In this document: piece by piece, positions 1 through 10,745 of the stretch
How the letters are laid out: the number at the start of each line of letters is the position of its first letter
How positions within the stretch are numbered: position 1 is the stretch's first letter
Source: Macrothele yani
Lineage: Eukaryota; Arthropoda; Arachnida; Araneae; Macrothelidae
DNA: 64,000 nucleotides
Reading direction: 5' to 3'
Assembly: GCA_039090855.1 (NCBI GenBank)
Contig: CM077011.1
Location: 23,189,001 to 23,253,000 of the forward strand
The notes under the pieces: generated by a model
Databases searched by the model: none
What the model saw: the letters and a program-made list of their open reading frames with translations, nothing else
What the model was told of the DNA's origin: nothing
Program-made: the position numbers and the translations under genes

Positions 1-145
1 AAGGCACTGGCTCTCTCCTTTCCGTGGAACCAGAGACCCTAAATTAGGGACACGCGACTGCTTATAGCCCATTTGAGTTGCTCACGGTGGTCGTTAAACA
101 TCCAATAAAAAAAAATAATAAAAAAAAAAAGCAAAAAAAAAAAAA
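1..145 (+). repeat. SINE-A, 3' part, truncated by window edge
   Basis: This is the body and tail of the tRNA-derived SINE that recurs throughout the window. It carries the conserved block near CCAGAGACCCTAAATTAGGG and the 3' block TCACGGTGGTCGTTAAAC, and ends in an A-rich tail at 105-145. The tRNA-like head lies outside the window or is missing. Confidence 0.85.
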
Positions 146-146
146 G

Positions 147-355
147 AGCCTCCCCGGTGGCGCAGTGGCCTAAGCGATGGATTCTGATCATTCGCCCTAG
201 ATGGATCCGGGTTCGAATCCGGTGAGGCATGGATGTTGTGTTTGTCTTACGGACCTGGCTCTCTCCCTTCCCTGAAAGCAGTGGGCCTAAATTAGGGACG
301 GGTGACTGGCTATAGCCCACTGAGTTGCTCACGGTGGTCGTTAAACCTCCAACCA
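147..355 (+). repeat. SINE-A, full length
   Basis: A complete copy: GGTGGCGCAGTGG (pol III box A) at about 156-168, a box B-like GGTTCGAATCC near 210-220, then the non-tRNA body and the 3' TCACGGTGGTCGTTAAAC block. The tail is interrupted by the next SINE unit. It is transcribed by RNA polymerase III in principle; mobilisation would depend on a LINE partner in trans (general knowledge of SINEs). Confidence 0.88.
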
Positions 356-437
356 GCCGCCCTGGTGGCGCAGTGGTCTAAGGCGATGGCCTCTGATCAT
401 TCGTCCGAAAGGGGCCGGGTTCGAATCCCGGTGCGCC
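356..437 (+). repeat. SINE-A tRNA-like head only (first half of a dimer)
   Basis: Only the tRNA-like portion is present: GGTGGCGCAGTGGTCTAAGG (box A) and GGTTCGAATCCC (box B). It stops about ten bases after box B and is joined directly to the head of the next, complete SINE-A. The CAACCA at 350-355 is repeated at 656-661, after the following copy, which suggests this head and the next copy inserted together. Confidence 0.8.
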
Positions 438-649
438 ACCCCGGTGGCGCAGTGGTCTAAGCAATGGCCTCTGATCATTCGTCCGTAAGGGGCCCGGGTT
501 CGAATCCCGGTGAGGCATGGATGTTGTGTTTGTCTTACGGCACTGGCTCTCTCCCTTCCCTATAACCAGTGACCCTAAATTAGGGACGGGCGACTGCTTA
601 TAGCCCATTGAGTTGCTCACGGTGGTCGTTAAACCTCCAATAAAAAAAA
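438..649 (+). repeat. SINE-A, full length (second half of a dimer)
   Basis: A full copy with box A at about 443-454, box B near 497-508, the GTTGTGTTTGTCTTACGGCA segment, the body and a short A tail at 642-649. It is fused head to tail to the preceding isolated head. Confidence 0.88.
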
Positions 650-955
650 GACCTTCAACCAAACAAAATTGTAATATGGTGCGTGCGAAATCCGCGAGAA
701 CTAGAATTTTATCACGGCTCGCGCCGTGACTTTGCTCTATGTTGATAACCTTGTACCCGATAGGGGAGATGTCCGTGGTAATTTCCGTGTTCGACGCATC
801 GCCGCACGTTAAAATTTCAATAGACTCTCTGACGGCTGTATCTCTGGGCCTATCGCAGGGAGCTAGCTTCCGCATGATGCTCCAAAGAGGAGTTGCTCCT
901 TTTGCAAGCTTCCGTGCAGCGAGAATTTGCAATTTTAATGTCGTAGTGTATTATA
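650..955 (-). other. Unassigned open stretch, possibly part of an exon
   Basis: The minus strand is open for about 100 codons of non-repetitive sequence before entering SINE-A, including the stretch RPRDTAVRESIEILTCGDAS. There is no ATG at the upstream end: a TAA lies in frame at 953-951, and the first ATG falls well inside. I do not recognise the protein. The plus strand is also open (739-957), so the frame may be chance. No convincing splice sites decide the matter. Confidence 0.2.
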
Positions 956-960
956 CCTAG

Positions 961-2301
961 AAACGGAAATCGCGCTTGCTATACAAATATATTAATAAAT
1001 ATATTATTTGAAGGTGTATCTGGGCCCTTGTATATATCAACGTATCCAGTTCTTTGGACTGAAGCTCTGAAGGTGCTGCTCCTTTTCGCATTCTCGTACA
1101 TTTGTGAAGTTGCATTTATGGAATGATAGAAATCAAAACCCAATTTCAAAACTTTCTCCAAATGTCGAATTCCTTGCGCCTGAAATTATCTCACATAGAC
1201 GTCAATGATGTCATCAACAGTATCCGAAAACAACTTCACACGCCTCACTATAAGAACTAGATTTTATTGCTAAATTATATGCAAAAATGAATCTCAATAG
1301 CAGGTGCAAAGTAACTGAATTAAAACAAATGAATCAGTTTTTTCATAATATATATGTAGCGGAGGTACATGCCGTTTTTTGGGTACATCAAAAAATACAT
1401 GAATCAAATTCTGGTCTAGCGTTTTCCGACCTTTCCAAAATTTATGAGTAGGGATATAATGCGCAGAAAAATTTAAATGAAATGTGTTCCAGTATTGAAA
1501 AGAAAAGGCTTTAAAAAATTGTATTATAGACCGCACAACGGGGTTGAACCAGCAGTCCTTATTGACTGCGAATACAGGAAATTTGAAATATCCGAAACAT
1601 CTACATATTACTGCGGTGCTGTGATCAGCATAATGTACAGTTAATTTTAAGCGCAAGTAAATGTATCCTTCAAGAGCCTCTGGCTGAATGACGTTGAATA
1701 TTCTTTTATTTGAAACAGAGATGAAGGGGTTTTATTTTTATCAACTAAGACGCAACTGGCGTTGAACTGGCCAAAGAAAAAGCATGAATTCTGCAAATTG
1801 CACCTAACAACTTTTGATACTCAGGGCTAAACTGAGAACAACAGGAAACTGTAGGCGCTTAAACTAAAATGGAAGGTCATGAAAAAGTACGAATGCTTGG
1901 CATAAAATCATGGTCTCCTGCAGCAAAGCTAGTTATGATAGTAGCTCCAGTGCCATTACATATGAATTCCTTGATAGTCATTTTTAATCCATCGTAAGGC
2001 GATCCAGATTTCATCTCGATGAAATAAATGGTACCTTAAAATGATGTAGGAGAATGCGCGAACGGAGGAATAGCAGTCTTAACCCGTGAAAAAATGAAAT
2101 ACAAGAAAATTCACATTCGCTTCTTATTTTGTTTTGTGTATTTAATTCACATTTAATTGAAATATATTTCCTCTCTAAAAAATTGCGGAACTGATTTTTT
2201 TAATAGAAGAACTACTCACAGCGCGTAGTAACACAGAGAGATTCGCTGTGTGAAACGTAAGCAAACACACCGTCAACCGTGATGGAGGGATACACGTGTC
2301 A
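961..2301. other. AT-rich spacer, no recognised feature
   Basis: Single-copy-looking AT-rich sequence. The longest open stretch (minus strand, 1294-1656) has a composition typical of translated AT-rich DNA, lacks a recognisable domain, and is not called. Confidence 0.5.
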
Positions 2302-2521
2302 TTTTTTTCTTTGATTGAAGGTTTAACAACCACCGTGAGCAACTGAATGGGCTATAAGCACTCGCCAGTCCCTAATTTAGGGCCACTGGTTCCAGAGATG
2401 GGAGAGAGCCAGTGCCGTAAGGCAAACGCAACATCCATGCCTCACCAGGATTCGAACCCGAACCACTTTTGGACGAATGATCAGAAGCCATCGTTTTGAC
2501 CTCTGCGCCTCCAGGGCAGCC
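2302..2521 (-). repeat. SINE-A
   Basis: A minus-strand copy: the T-rich tail complement at 2302-2310, the 3' block at 2319-2340, the body with CCCTAATTTAGGGCCACTGG, box B near 2450-2460 (TTCGAACCC) and a diverged box A near 2500-2512. It lies immediately beside another minus-strand copy. Confidence 0.85.
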
Positions 2522-2524
2522 GGA

Positions 2525-2730
2525 TGGGGTTTTAACAACCGCCGTGAGCAAGTCAGGGGGCTATAAGCAAACGCCCGTCCCTAATTTATGGCCACTGGTT
2601 CCAGGAGAGGGTGGAGGTGAGTGCCGTAAGTCAAACACAACATACATGCCTCACCGGGATTCGAACCCGGACCCCTCTCGGTTGAATGGTCAGGAGGTAC
2701 CGCTAAGACCACTGCGCCTCCGCGGCGGCC
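2525..2730 (-). repeat. SINE-A
   Basis: A second minus-strand copy in tandem with the preceding one and more diverged in the body (GGAGAGGGTGGAGGTGAGTG). Box B (GGATTCGAACCC in plus orientation) is at about 2657-2668, and box A (CCACTGCGCCTCC) at about 2709-2721. There is no poly-T remnant between the two copies beyond four T. Confidence 0.82.
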
Positions 2731-3060
2731 GTGTGCGTTTGGAAGTCTAACAGAGTAAACAACCAAATGAGTCTTGCATTTATAAATCGTGCACGGTATG
2801 CCAAATTCGATTCGGTGATTGGAGAAACCAAGTCAAAATCTTCCGGTCGAAATAACTTTGAATTATTCATAACAAGTAGTAACCCTCGGAAAGCCGTTGA
2901 CTGAAGCCTAAACAAGCCGGTAGGCAACTGGGTATGAAGGATACACGTAATACGTAGGGAGTCTAAAGCAGTAAACAGAAAGATCAAATAACTGTAAATA
3001 ACCGTCATTATGTCAAATTCAAAACATGCTTGAAGCAAATTAGTCAAAATCTTGCTCTAA
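2731..3060. other. Spacer with an unassigned minus-strand open frame
   Basis: The minus strand is open over 2735-3047, about 100 codons, but shows no recognised domain and runs into the SINE-A head. Coding potential cannot be supported from sequence alone. Confidence 0.25.
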
Positions 3061-3589
3061 AAATAAATTGTCCTTTAATGATTCTTTCCTGTCCCTGCAC
3101 CATGGTTCACTCCTTCAATGTTTTTTCCTCCCCTGGAATTTGGTTCTGTTTTTAATCATTTCGTCCTCCCCCTGATACTTGTTTCTGTCCATTAATGGTT
3201 CTTTCCTCTTACTGGCACCTGGTTTAGCAATTTAATGGTTCTGTACTCTTCCTGGAACATGGTTCTGTACTTTAATGTGTCTTTCGTCTCCCTGGAGCCC
3301 GGTTCTGTCTTTTAATGGTTTTGACCTCTCCATGGACCCTGGTTCTGTCTTTTAATGGTGCTGTCCTCTTCCTGGACCCTGGATCTGTATTTTAATGGTT
3401 TTGTCCTCTCCCTGGAACCTGGTTCTGTCTTTTAAAGATTTTGTCCTCTCCCTCGACCCTGGCTCTCTCTTTTAATGATTTTGTCCTCTCCCTGGACCCT
3501 GGTTCTGTCTTTTAATGGTTTTGTCCTCTCTCTGGACCCTGATTCTGTCTTTTAATGGTTTTGTCCTCTCCTTAGACCCTGGTTCTGTC

Positions 3590-3600
3590 TTTTAATGATT
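3590..3600. repeat. Target-site duplication, left
   Basis: TTTTAATGATT, repeated identically at 3816-3826 on the other side of SINE-A. Confidence 0.93.
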
Positions 3601-3815
3601 TTTTTTTATTGGAGGTTTAACGACCACCGTGAGCAACTCAATGGGCTATAAGCAGTCGCCTGTCCCTAATTTAGGGTCACTGGTTCCAGGAAAGGGAGAG
3701 AGCCAGTGCCGTAAGACAAACACAACATCCATGCCTCAACGGGATTCGAACCCGGGCCCCATACAGACGAATGATCAGAGGCCATCGCTTAGACCACTGC
3801 GCCACCGGGGCGGCC
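3601..3815 (-). repeat. SINE-A, full length with perfect TSD
   Basis: One of the cleanest copies: oligo-T tail at 3601-3607, the 3' block, the body, box B at about 3743-3753 and box A (CCACTGCGCCACC) at about 3793-3805. It ends in GGGGCGGCC. The 11-bp perfect TSD inside a minisatellite unit defines both ends of the family at base level and shows retroposition. Confidence 0.95.
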
Positions 3816-3867
3816 TTTTAATGATTATGTTCTATTATGTGACCTGGTTCTGTTCTTTAACGATTGT

Positions 3868-3940
3868 GTCCTCTCTGTGGAACCAGTGGCCCTAAATTAG
3901 AGACAGACGACTTCTTATAGCCCTTAGAGTTTCACATGAC
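3868..3940 (+). repeat. SINE-A body fragment
   Basis: CTCTCTGTGGAACCAGTGGC followed by CCTAAATTAGAGACAGACGA and a diverged TATAGCCC segment match the SINE-A body. Both head and tail are missing. Confidence 0.65.
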
Positions 3941-4693
3941 CGAGGTAAACTCTTTGAGTGGCCGAGGTACCTGCACCAGATGGCGACAAAATATCTGAGC
4001 TTCCCAAACAGAAATGTTCACATACCCGCCGTGTTTCACGAAAGCTACCTCAAAAAAAAAATCGCCCATATCCTCTCATCTCAGAAGTACTGGCTACAAA
4101 TCTGTCATTGATGATAAGAGTTTCCAATTAGTTCTTTATTATCTTCTCCATGACATAAGCATGATGGGAAGGGCCAGTCTCCCTGATATGGATACCATGT
4201 TATTTAATAGAAACAAGTGACTCAAACGTCTTCTGCCTCCTATTTTTAGGTTCTCCGCCATTGCTATATCTATTTCAGTAGGTAATCAGTCAGAAAGGAT
4301 TAGTCTCAATTCATACCCCAGTGTGACCTCTTTGAATAGCAAAGCTAAGGGGAAAGCGACGCTCTCTGATACGCAGGTTGACTCACTTCCGCGATAATCT
4401 ACCCACTTCCTGCAGCAGCGAATATACTCGTTCGACCTGATTTATGCCCATTTTGCTAACCCTGAGTTTAACACTTTCCAACCTATTAACAAATCAAATT
4501 TCCCCAAAACAATAAAACAAAATGTATTAAATGATCCAGGATTGTGCTAGAAGGAGTGTAATGGGGGAAAATTGTGCTTGAAGGCAGGAATTTAAATGTT
4601 CATCTTTATAAAGAAGAAACGTGTACTCAAAATTAGGAGTCGTATATCTAGCAAGAAAAAGTTTCAAACATTGATTCACCATTTGGAAAACGA

Positions 4694-4694
<1 letters not shown>
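3941..4694. other. Spacer, no recognised feature
   Basis: No repeat, RNA gene or coding frame can be supported here. Confidence 0.5.

Positions 4695-4731
<37 letters not shown>
4695..4731. repeat. (GT)n microsatellite
   Basis: About 17 uninterrupted GT units. Confidence 0.97.
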
Positions 4732-4732
<1 letters not shown>

Positions 4733-4769
4733 AGCTGTAGCTTGGAAGGTTAAATACATCACAGAAGAT

Positions 4770-4967
4770 TTACTTCAAAGTGAACAACTCAACGGGCTAT
4801 AGGTTGTCGCACTCTCCCAATTTGCGGCAGCTGGTTCGAGAAAGAGAAGACAGCCAGTGATGTTGGACAAGTGCACCATCTATTCCCCTCCCAAGATTCA
4901 AACCCGGACCCATATCGGACGAATGCTGCTACGACATCGCTTTGACCACTGCGTTTAGTAGGGCGGC
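4770..4967 (-). repeat. SINE-A, old degenerate copy
   Basis: A strongly diverged minus-strand copy recognisable from GTGAACAACTCAACGGGCTA, the AAGATTCAAACCCGGACCC box B region and the GACCACTGCGTTT box A region. Confidence 0.75.
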
Positions 4968-6724
4968 AACCAGATTCTAAAGAAAATTCTTTCGAGTAGT
5001 TGTGCTATCTAAAAATTCTACAGCTGATTTTACACAATGCAATTTAAAAATAATAACAACGAACTGTACACCAATTACAATTAAAATAATAAATGCATAG
5101 CTTTATCAGAAAATCTTAACTTTAACTGTACGTCATACTAGATGCATAACTTCATCGGAAAATCCAGAACCAGCCGTGTCAATCTTCCTATGCCTCACCT
5201 TCGCTAAATAGGTTCTATTCCCTACATACCAACATATGAACTCAAAAATGCGCTCAGAAGGATGAGCTTCGGTGTTGGCATAAAGTCTCCGGCATATTTA
5301 TATACGATGCTTAAGAGAAATATTGACAAGCTCCCTCTTCTCAATAAGGCAGGTGTTTATGCCATCTTTCTACAATATCCGGATGGCTCCAGGAGATACT
5401 AGATCGAAATGACCAAACGGAATTAGAATCAACGAGCATAAAAGGGTTACAAAAGACGATAAAATAACCACTGCCCCATCAAGAGAGGTCACGTTCAGGT
5501 CCGCTAATCCTATGTGGAATGATATAAAGAAATTAGCTTCGTACTCCTCACCCAAATCTACTGCCATTCGCGAAACCTTGGAAATCTTGACCTGCCGCGA
5601 GGCTTGCAATGATAGTGTCTCTCTCAAGTTGCCGCACATTTGGAATCAATTCTCCAAATAGTGCTGTGTTTTCTGCCACGTTTCTGCGTGCCAACCAACA
5701 TGACCTCGTTCCTTCGAATGACTGATCACATGTGCGCCTATTAATTTATTGTATAGTCAAGTCACCGCGTTCAAATTTTTGACGTGTTCTATTATCCAGT
5801 TTGCAGTTAGCTGTCTACCTTCCTTGAGAAAACCATCTGGTTGATGTGCGAAAGCTTGGAAACTACAATTTATATTCTACGCCAAGAAATTCGGATTACT
5901 AGTAGTACTTTAATTGCAATTTAAAATGTTCTGAAGCAGCTCACCGCAGAGTTGTTCAACACACGTAGAGTACACTTTTTTGACTTTTTAAAAAAATTTA
6001 GTAGTTTGTGTATCAATTCTGTGTGGCATATTTTCTGGTCTAAGAGAAGTTATTCAAAACGTCTGCAGGTAGGATTTCTTTTCTTATGCCCTGTCTTCAA
6101 AAATAACGTTAGAAAGGGTCCATCACGTGACAGATATGCAGAAAACTTACTGACGAAGTCTTTCTTCTTCTAACGTTAAAAAATGCATTGGATTGAAACC
6201 GATAAAACAAATAAAAATCGAAAAAATATCCTGGTATTCTTCGTAGATAAATTATGCTATGCATCTTTCGCATGTGAATATTTTTGTGGGTGTGAAATAA
6301 AACGACTGATTCGAAAGTATACATTTATTTATGTACAACGCATTGCATTTATTCCCATCACTCACGACCACACAGAGCCACAATCCGGTACATACTAAGT
6401 GGAATTAAATCATAAGAGCAAACAATAAGGTTTAGTAATTACTGACATTAAGCGGTTCTTAGGTAGACAAATTAGTGAATGTTATTGTCGTAAAATTTAT
6501 GAAAGAAGATATGTGAGTCGTAAAAGTAAATATTTACTAAATCATAGCGGCGGAATCAGCAAATATTTCGACTTTTTAGTTTTTTCAAAAACAATACTTT
6601 TTTATTATACATTATATAGATTTCGCTGAACGTAAGAAATGACCATGACATGGATGAAATATGATGTAGCTGCGAAAGTCCATCTGCGCATGCACAATCT
6701 AACCTCAAGTTGGAAAGAAAATCT
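4968..6724. other. AT-rich spacer, no recognised feature
   Basis: No mobile-element protein remnants or repeats are recognised. Short frames on both strands overlap each other and have no known motif. Confidence 0.5.
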
Positions 6725-6868
6725 GAATAAATAAAGATATCGCTCTTTCCACATTTAGCAAAGCACAGCAACCGAAAAATTGTTATTCTGTCGCCGCCGC
6801 CGGGGAATCGAATCCTGGATCTTTCGATATCTAGCTGAGTGCGTTAGCCTTACACCACGGTGGTCAAC
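6725..6868 (-). repeat. tRNA-like repeat SINE-C, copy 1
   Basis: Read on the minus strand this has a box A-like GGTGTAAGGCTAACGC, then GGATTCGATTCCC (box B), a GC-rich GGCGGCGGCGACAG segment and a tail ending near TTTATTTATTC. It is a third tRNA-like family, distinct from SINE-A and SINE-B. The tail half recurs twice at 7052-7262. Confidence 0.65.
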
Positions 6869-7051
6869 AATCCACGGTGCTATGTGCGTTTTTCCGTCAG
6901 CATCTGACATTATGAATCCGTAAGATGGCCTCAGCTACTGAGACGTCTCCATCTGGTGGACATTAAAGGCACAAGGCCATATATTAATTATAGCAGTTAA
7001 ATCTAAAGGGCGAGATCCAAAGTGAAAATCCTACAAATACGTGACGTCAGT

Positions 7052-7262
7052 GAATAAATAAAGACATCTCCTTTCCACGTTTAGCAACGCACAACAACCG
7101 AAAAACTGTTGTTCAGCCGCCGCCGGGTAATCGAAACCCCGGATCTCTCAGCTAGATATCGCGAGATTCGGGATTCGATTCCCCAGCGGCGGCTGAGTAA
7201 CAATTTTTCGGTTGCTGTGCGTTGCTAAACGTGGAAAGAGTGATGGATTTATTTATTCATTT
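7052..7262. repeat. SINE-C head-to-head palindrome
   Basis: The left arm (7052-7150, minus orientation) and right arm (7160-7262, plus orientation) are inverted copies of the SINE-C tail and box B half. They meet at CTCAGCTAGATATCGCGAGA. Both arms carry the CCGAAAAA(T/C)TGTT and CAACGCACA segments. Box B is intact on the right arm (GGATTCGATTCCC) and altered on the left. Confidence 0.8.
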
Positions 7263-8757
7263 GTACGATTTTCAAGAAAATCGGAATCGGAATTGTGTTA
7301 GTGAGCAGGACTGGTAACTTTCTTCCCAGGATATCATCAGCAGGTTGCGCCCCATCATGGTATACATCATTTTAAATTTCTTTTTAACAGCAGGTAACCG
7401 TCACTTGGAGGAGGGGAGGGTCAGAAATGTATTTTTGTAACGCTTTTATGGCATTTAGCATCAGGTTCTCATAATTTTACGCAGTTTGCAATGAGATATT
7501 GTTACGTTTACTTAAAATATTTTGAAATAATGTTCAGCCAATAGTTTAGTAAAAGACATTGCTCAGTAACAATGAAATTAATTCTTCTTGCGTCACTTCA
7601 TGGGAGAGTATTCAGAAATCAGGTTTTAACAATGGTTTTGATTACTTCCGTTACCCATTTCCGTTACATCGAAGTTTTGTGCATGGGATTTACTTTACTG
7701 TGGTTCAGAAAGATGAATAACATGAAAAACAATGTTGTCGGCTCTTGAGATCAACTGTTATTTTTCTTAAGTTCAGCGGTTACATTTTCTATCGGAATGG
7801 ACGTCTAAGCCTTTTAACCTAATTCATTCGTCTAAACCCGTGTCATCGTTTTGCGTAATGGTAGTTTTAAACTGCTGAGTGACATTTTCGAGACTATAAG
7901 CAAATTCTACAAAGCTGTTTCATCTGAGACAGCAAATGGCCTGACGGTCCCTTATTTTCCAAGGATTCTGAATGTTTTGTTTCAATATCGAATGAAAACG
8001 TAATCCGAAAAAATTCAAATTCATTGAAGCAATGAAATCCTTATGGAAGAAACCGCGGTTTTCTTGTATTTCTTTTTGTCCCAGTAGCCGTGAAAATAAT
8101 AGAAAAGCTGGCGATCGAAGAGAAACAATTCAAGCGTCTACATTTGTCCTCAAAAAAAAAAAATACATAAAAATAAAAATAGAAGCGGTGCCTTCAGCAA
8201 AGTATAGCCAACAGAATTTCTCTTCCTGAAATTTTATTTTATCTTTGAAAACCAACGTGAAAACTATGGAGACACAGAGGAGAGTTTCCGGCGTTCATGA
8301 AAAATTACACTAAAGGCTTCGTGGTAAGCTTGTTGTTATATCAGTAGATTGTTTGGCACTAGGAAGCTTTCACTTTAGATTCCTCTACACTGAGCACTAT
8401 ATCCCTGAGATTTTGTAGTGGATTTTTACAGGCGCACTTCACACAATGGGAAATATTTTGATATGTGTTTGCGCACCTATGTATCTGTTTGCACGTCTGT
8501 GTTTAATAACTTTTTGGAAAGAAAGACAGATTTCTCTTCGACTAAATTATTTCAATGCGCTTTGCTCCAATTACAGGTGACCGTTTAAAAGCGGAATCGT
8601 CAATTTGTATAAAGAAGGGTGTACATTAAACGGATCCGATAAGCACGCGTAACAACTAAAGCACAAAGACTATAAGAACAATAGTTAATCGAATTTATCA
8701 GTGGTTAGTGAGTGATCTCCATAATTATATTGATGATATGAACGACTGAACGTCCAG
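7263..8757. other. AT-rich spacer, no recognised feature
   Basis: No element, repeat or coding sequence recognised. Confidence 0.5.
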
Positions 8758-8767
8758 AATGCAAATG

Positions 8768-8959
8768 GCCGCCCCTGTGGCGTAGTCTAAGCGATGGCTA
8801 CTGATCATTCGTCCGAGTTGGATCTGGGTTCGAATCCCGGTTAAACATGAATGTTGCGTTTGTCGTACAGCATTGGCTCTCTCCCTTCCCTGGAGTCAGT
8901 GACACCAAACTAGGGCCCACTGAGTTGTTCATAGTGGTCGTTACACCGCCAATAAAGAA
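8768..8959 (+). repeat. SINE-A with internal deletion and TSD
   Basis: AATGCAAATG at 8758-8767 is repeated at 8960-8969. The copy has a head with box B intact and box A slightly shortened, and lacks about 25 bp of the body between the CTAGGG and CCCACTGAGT segments. The tail is only AATAAAGAAA. Confidence 0.9.
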
Positions 8960-8989
8960 AATGCAAATGTTACTGACCTAATAAAGTGA

Positions 8990-9225
8990 GAACACGTTTG
9001 GTTTGCTGCGTAGCCGTGTTAAAACACAGAAAATTACGTGAAAGGTATGGTAGATTAATGAGACCATATGTAACAAGAAACTATCAGTGACCTGTGCTAA
9101 AACTGTGATCAAATACGCACATACCTACAGATGAAACCGTTTTTACTTTTACGATTCTTATATTAAGCATCTCATTGCAAGTACTGTGGAATTTTATTAT
9201 CAATTTCACTGTGATTGCTGTGTTC
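8990..9225. other. Spacer, no recognised feature
   Basis: Nothing recognised. Confidence 0.4.
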
Positions 9226-9494
9226 CGATTTCAGAAATTCTTCCTGCACAGTGTAGAGCTCTTGGTGGGAAATACTCTGCATATAATTTCTAATTTTTAG
9301 TAACAAACAGTTTCGCCACTAGGGGCGCAAGGGTATATTTCAGCTTCTCATAAGTTTTCGGTAAAGAACGATTTTGCCGCTAAGTGCGTAAGTGTATGTT
9401 TCTGTTTCTGATGCATTTTTGGTGATGAACTGCTTTGCCACTAAAGGCGTAAGGGTACGTTTCTGTTTCTGATGTATTTCCAGTAATATATGTG
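9226..9494 (+). repeat. Short array of the CTCF-like-motif repeat
   Basis: The stretch from GAAATTCTTCCTGCACAG through CATATAATTTCTAATTTTTA matches one monomer type of the large array at 34-36 kb. It is followed by three units about 60 bp apart, each with a motif like CGCCACTAGGGGCGCAAG (near 9314, 9375 and 9436). The unit is thus shortened relative to the 150-bp monomers. The array abuts a truncated Tc1-like element at 9495. Confidence 0.75.
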
Positions 9495-10743
9495 CTTCTC
9501 AAAACTCGTCTGTCCATGCTGAGGACGAGGTTGTCAAGGAGCTGTTGAGGCATCGCTGCCCATTCCTCTTTGCAGCGCCAATCGCAGCTGCGGAATCGTT
9601 GCTGGCGGCTGGTGACGTGCTGCCAAGCGTCTCCTGAAAAGATCCCACACGTGTTCGATTGGATTTAGGTCCTGGGACCTTGCGGGCCAAGTCGTACTTT
9701 GAATATCTTCACTCTCCAACAGCTCTGCGACAGCCACTGTACGATGGGGTGTAGCGTTGTCGTCCTTTAAAGAGGAACTCAGGACCCAGAGCCCTTCTAA
9801 ACAGACGCACGTGAGGCAGGAAAACCTCCGGTAGAATAGCGGACACGAGTGACTGAACCTCCTTGGAAGATGTGGAGGTCAGTACGGCTACCAAGCATGA
9901 TACCGCCCCAAATGAGAGCTCCGCCACCTCCAAACCGGTCCCTTTCGATGATGTTGGAGGTCTGATTCGTGTTTCCTGCTCTCTCCAGATGTGTATACGT
10001 CCAGAATCGATCGTCAGACTAAATCAGATCTCATCCGTAAGGCCACCTCGGCCTCATTGCTGGTGTGTCCAGTTCTTGTGTTTCTGGCACCACAGAAACC
10101 GCCGTCTCCGATGAGCAGGCATTAATGGCACACACCGTAGGTCGTCGTGGAAATATACCACCTTCGTGCAGCCTCCTGGCCACGGTAAAGCGCGATAACG
10201 GACGTCCAGTTGTCTGTTGCATGTGCCTTGCAATTTCTCCCGCTGTCGGCCGTCTGTCTTTTCTCGCCTGTCGGAAAAATATACCGACCGTCCGCCGCCG
10301 TGGTTGCTCAAGAACGACCACTGCTAAACTCTCGGACAGCTGTTCCTGTCGTTTGAAATGCTCTCCAAGCTCGAGAAATGATGTTGTGAGTGATCCCGAA
10401 GTCCTCGACCACACTAGTCACACTTCGACGTTCTTCCGGTAAAGTCATCCAGATGTCGTCTACTGGATTGCCTGTTGGACATATCACACGGTGGCAGCAA
10501 CTCGACGTCGTTCAAACCGATGTACACCGTGCAAAAGATTTCACCGAATTGCTGAGCGTACCCCACCCGTGTGCTTTATACCCTTCCGACACCTCCTCTC
10601 CTTACGTCATGCTGCATATATGCGCATGCTCTACCGTACCGGACCCTAGTCTATCTCCTGTGTGGTCTTTTGATCCGTTCTGTCTGCTCGTTCCGCTGTT
10701 ACGCTAATGTCTCCTCTTCGTCCTTAATTTTTGCACACCAGTG
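9495..10743 (-). mobile_element. Tc1-like element, family of 22623-24174, truncated
   Basis: The right end carries the terminal repeat (CCTTAATTTTTGCACACCAG, then TG) next to a TA at 10744-10745. The left (3') end is missing: about 300 bp present in the copy at 22623-24174 has no counterpart here, and homology stops at the short CTCF-like array. It is inserted into another Tc1-like element (10746-11019). Confidence 0.88.
9499..10482 (-). pseudogene. Tc1-like transposase remnant
   Basis: The start matches MSNRQSSRRHLDDFTGR on the minus strand at 10482. The rest is spread over three frames, including EIARHMQQTTGRPLSRFTVA (second helix-turn-helix part of the DNA-binding region). The catalytic core region around 9950-10050 is disrupted, and the 3' part reads SQDLNPIEHVWDLFRRRL near 9650, containing the third catalytic Glu of a DD34E transposase. 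Several frameshifts make it non-functional. It would bind terminal repeats and cut and paste the element (family knowledge). Confidence 0.85.
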
Positions 10744-10745
10744 TA

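Larger units (their letters stand above)
3066..3890. repeat. 40-bp minisatellite, split by a SINE
   Basis: About 14 units with a 40-bp period begin near TTTTAATGGTTTTGTCCTCT and continue CCCTGGACCCTGGTTCTGTC. From 3231 to 3591 the spacing is exactly 40 bp. Units are most alike in the middle and decay to the left. The array is interrupted by SINE-A (3601-3815), and about two more units follow it at 3816-3890. Confidence 0.92.

Noticed and set aside
200..520. Possible tRNA genes
   Set aside because: Box A and box B are present, but the sequences continue into the SINE body, the acceptor stems do not close, and the copies are dispersed with TSDs.
39..932. Open frames reading through SINE-A (repeated SNSMGYKQSPVPNLG peptide)
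   Set aside because: They are translations of the SINE body on the antisense strand and recur wherever SINE-A occurs. There is no evidence of a protein.
1294..1656. 120-codon minus-strand frame
   Set aside because: Aromatic- and Ile-rich composition as expected from AT-rich noncoding DNA. No motif and no homologue recognised.
4596..4802. Frame with a run of Val-Cys
   Set aside because: Translation of the (GT)n microsatellite.
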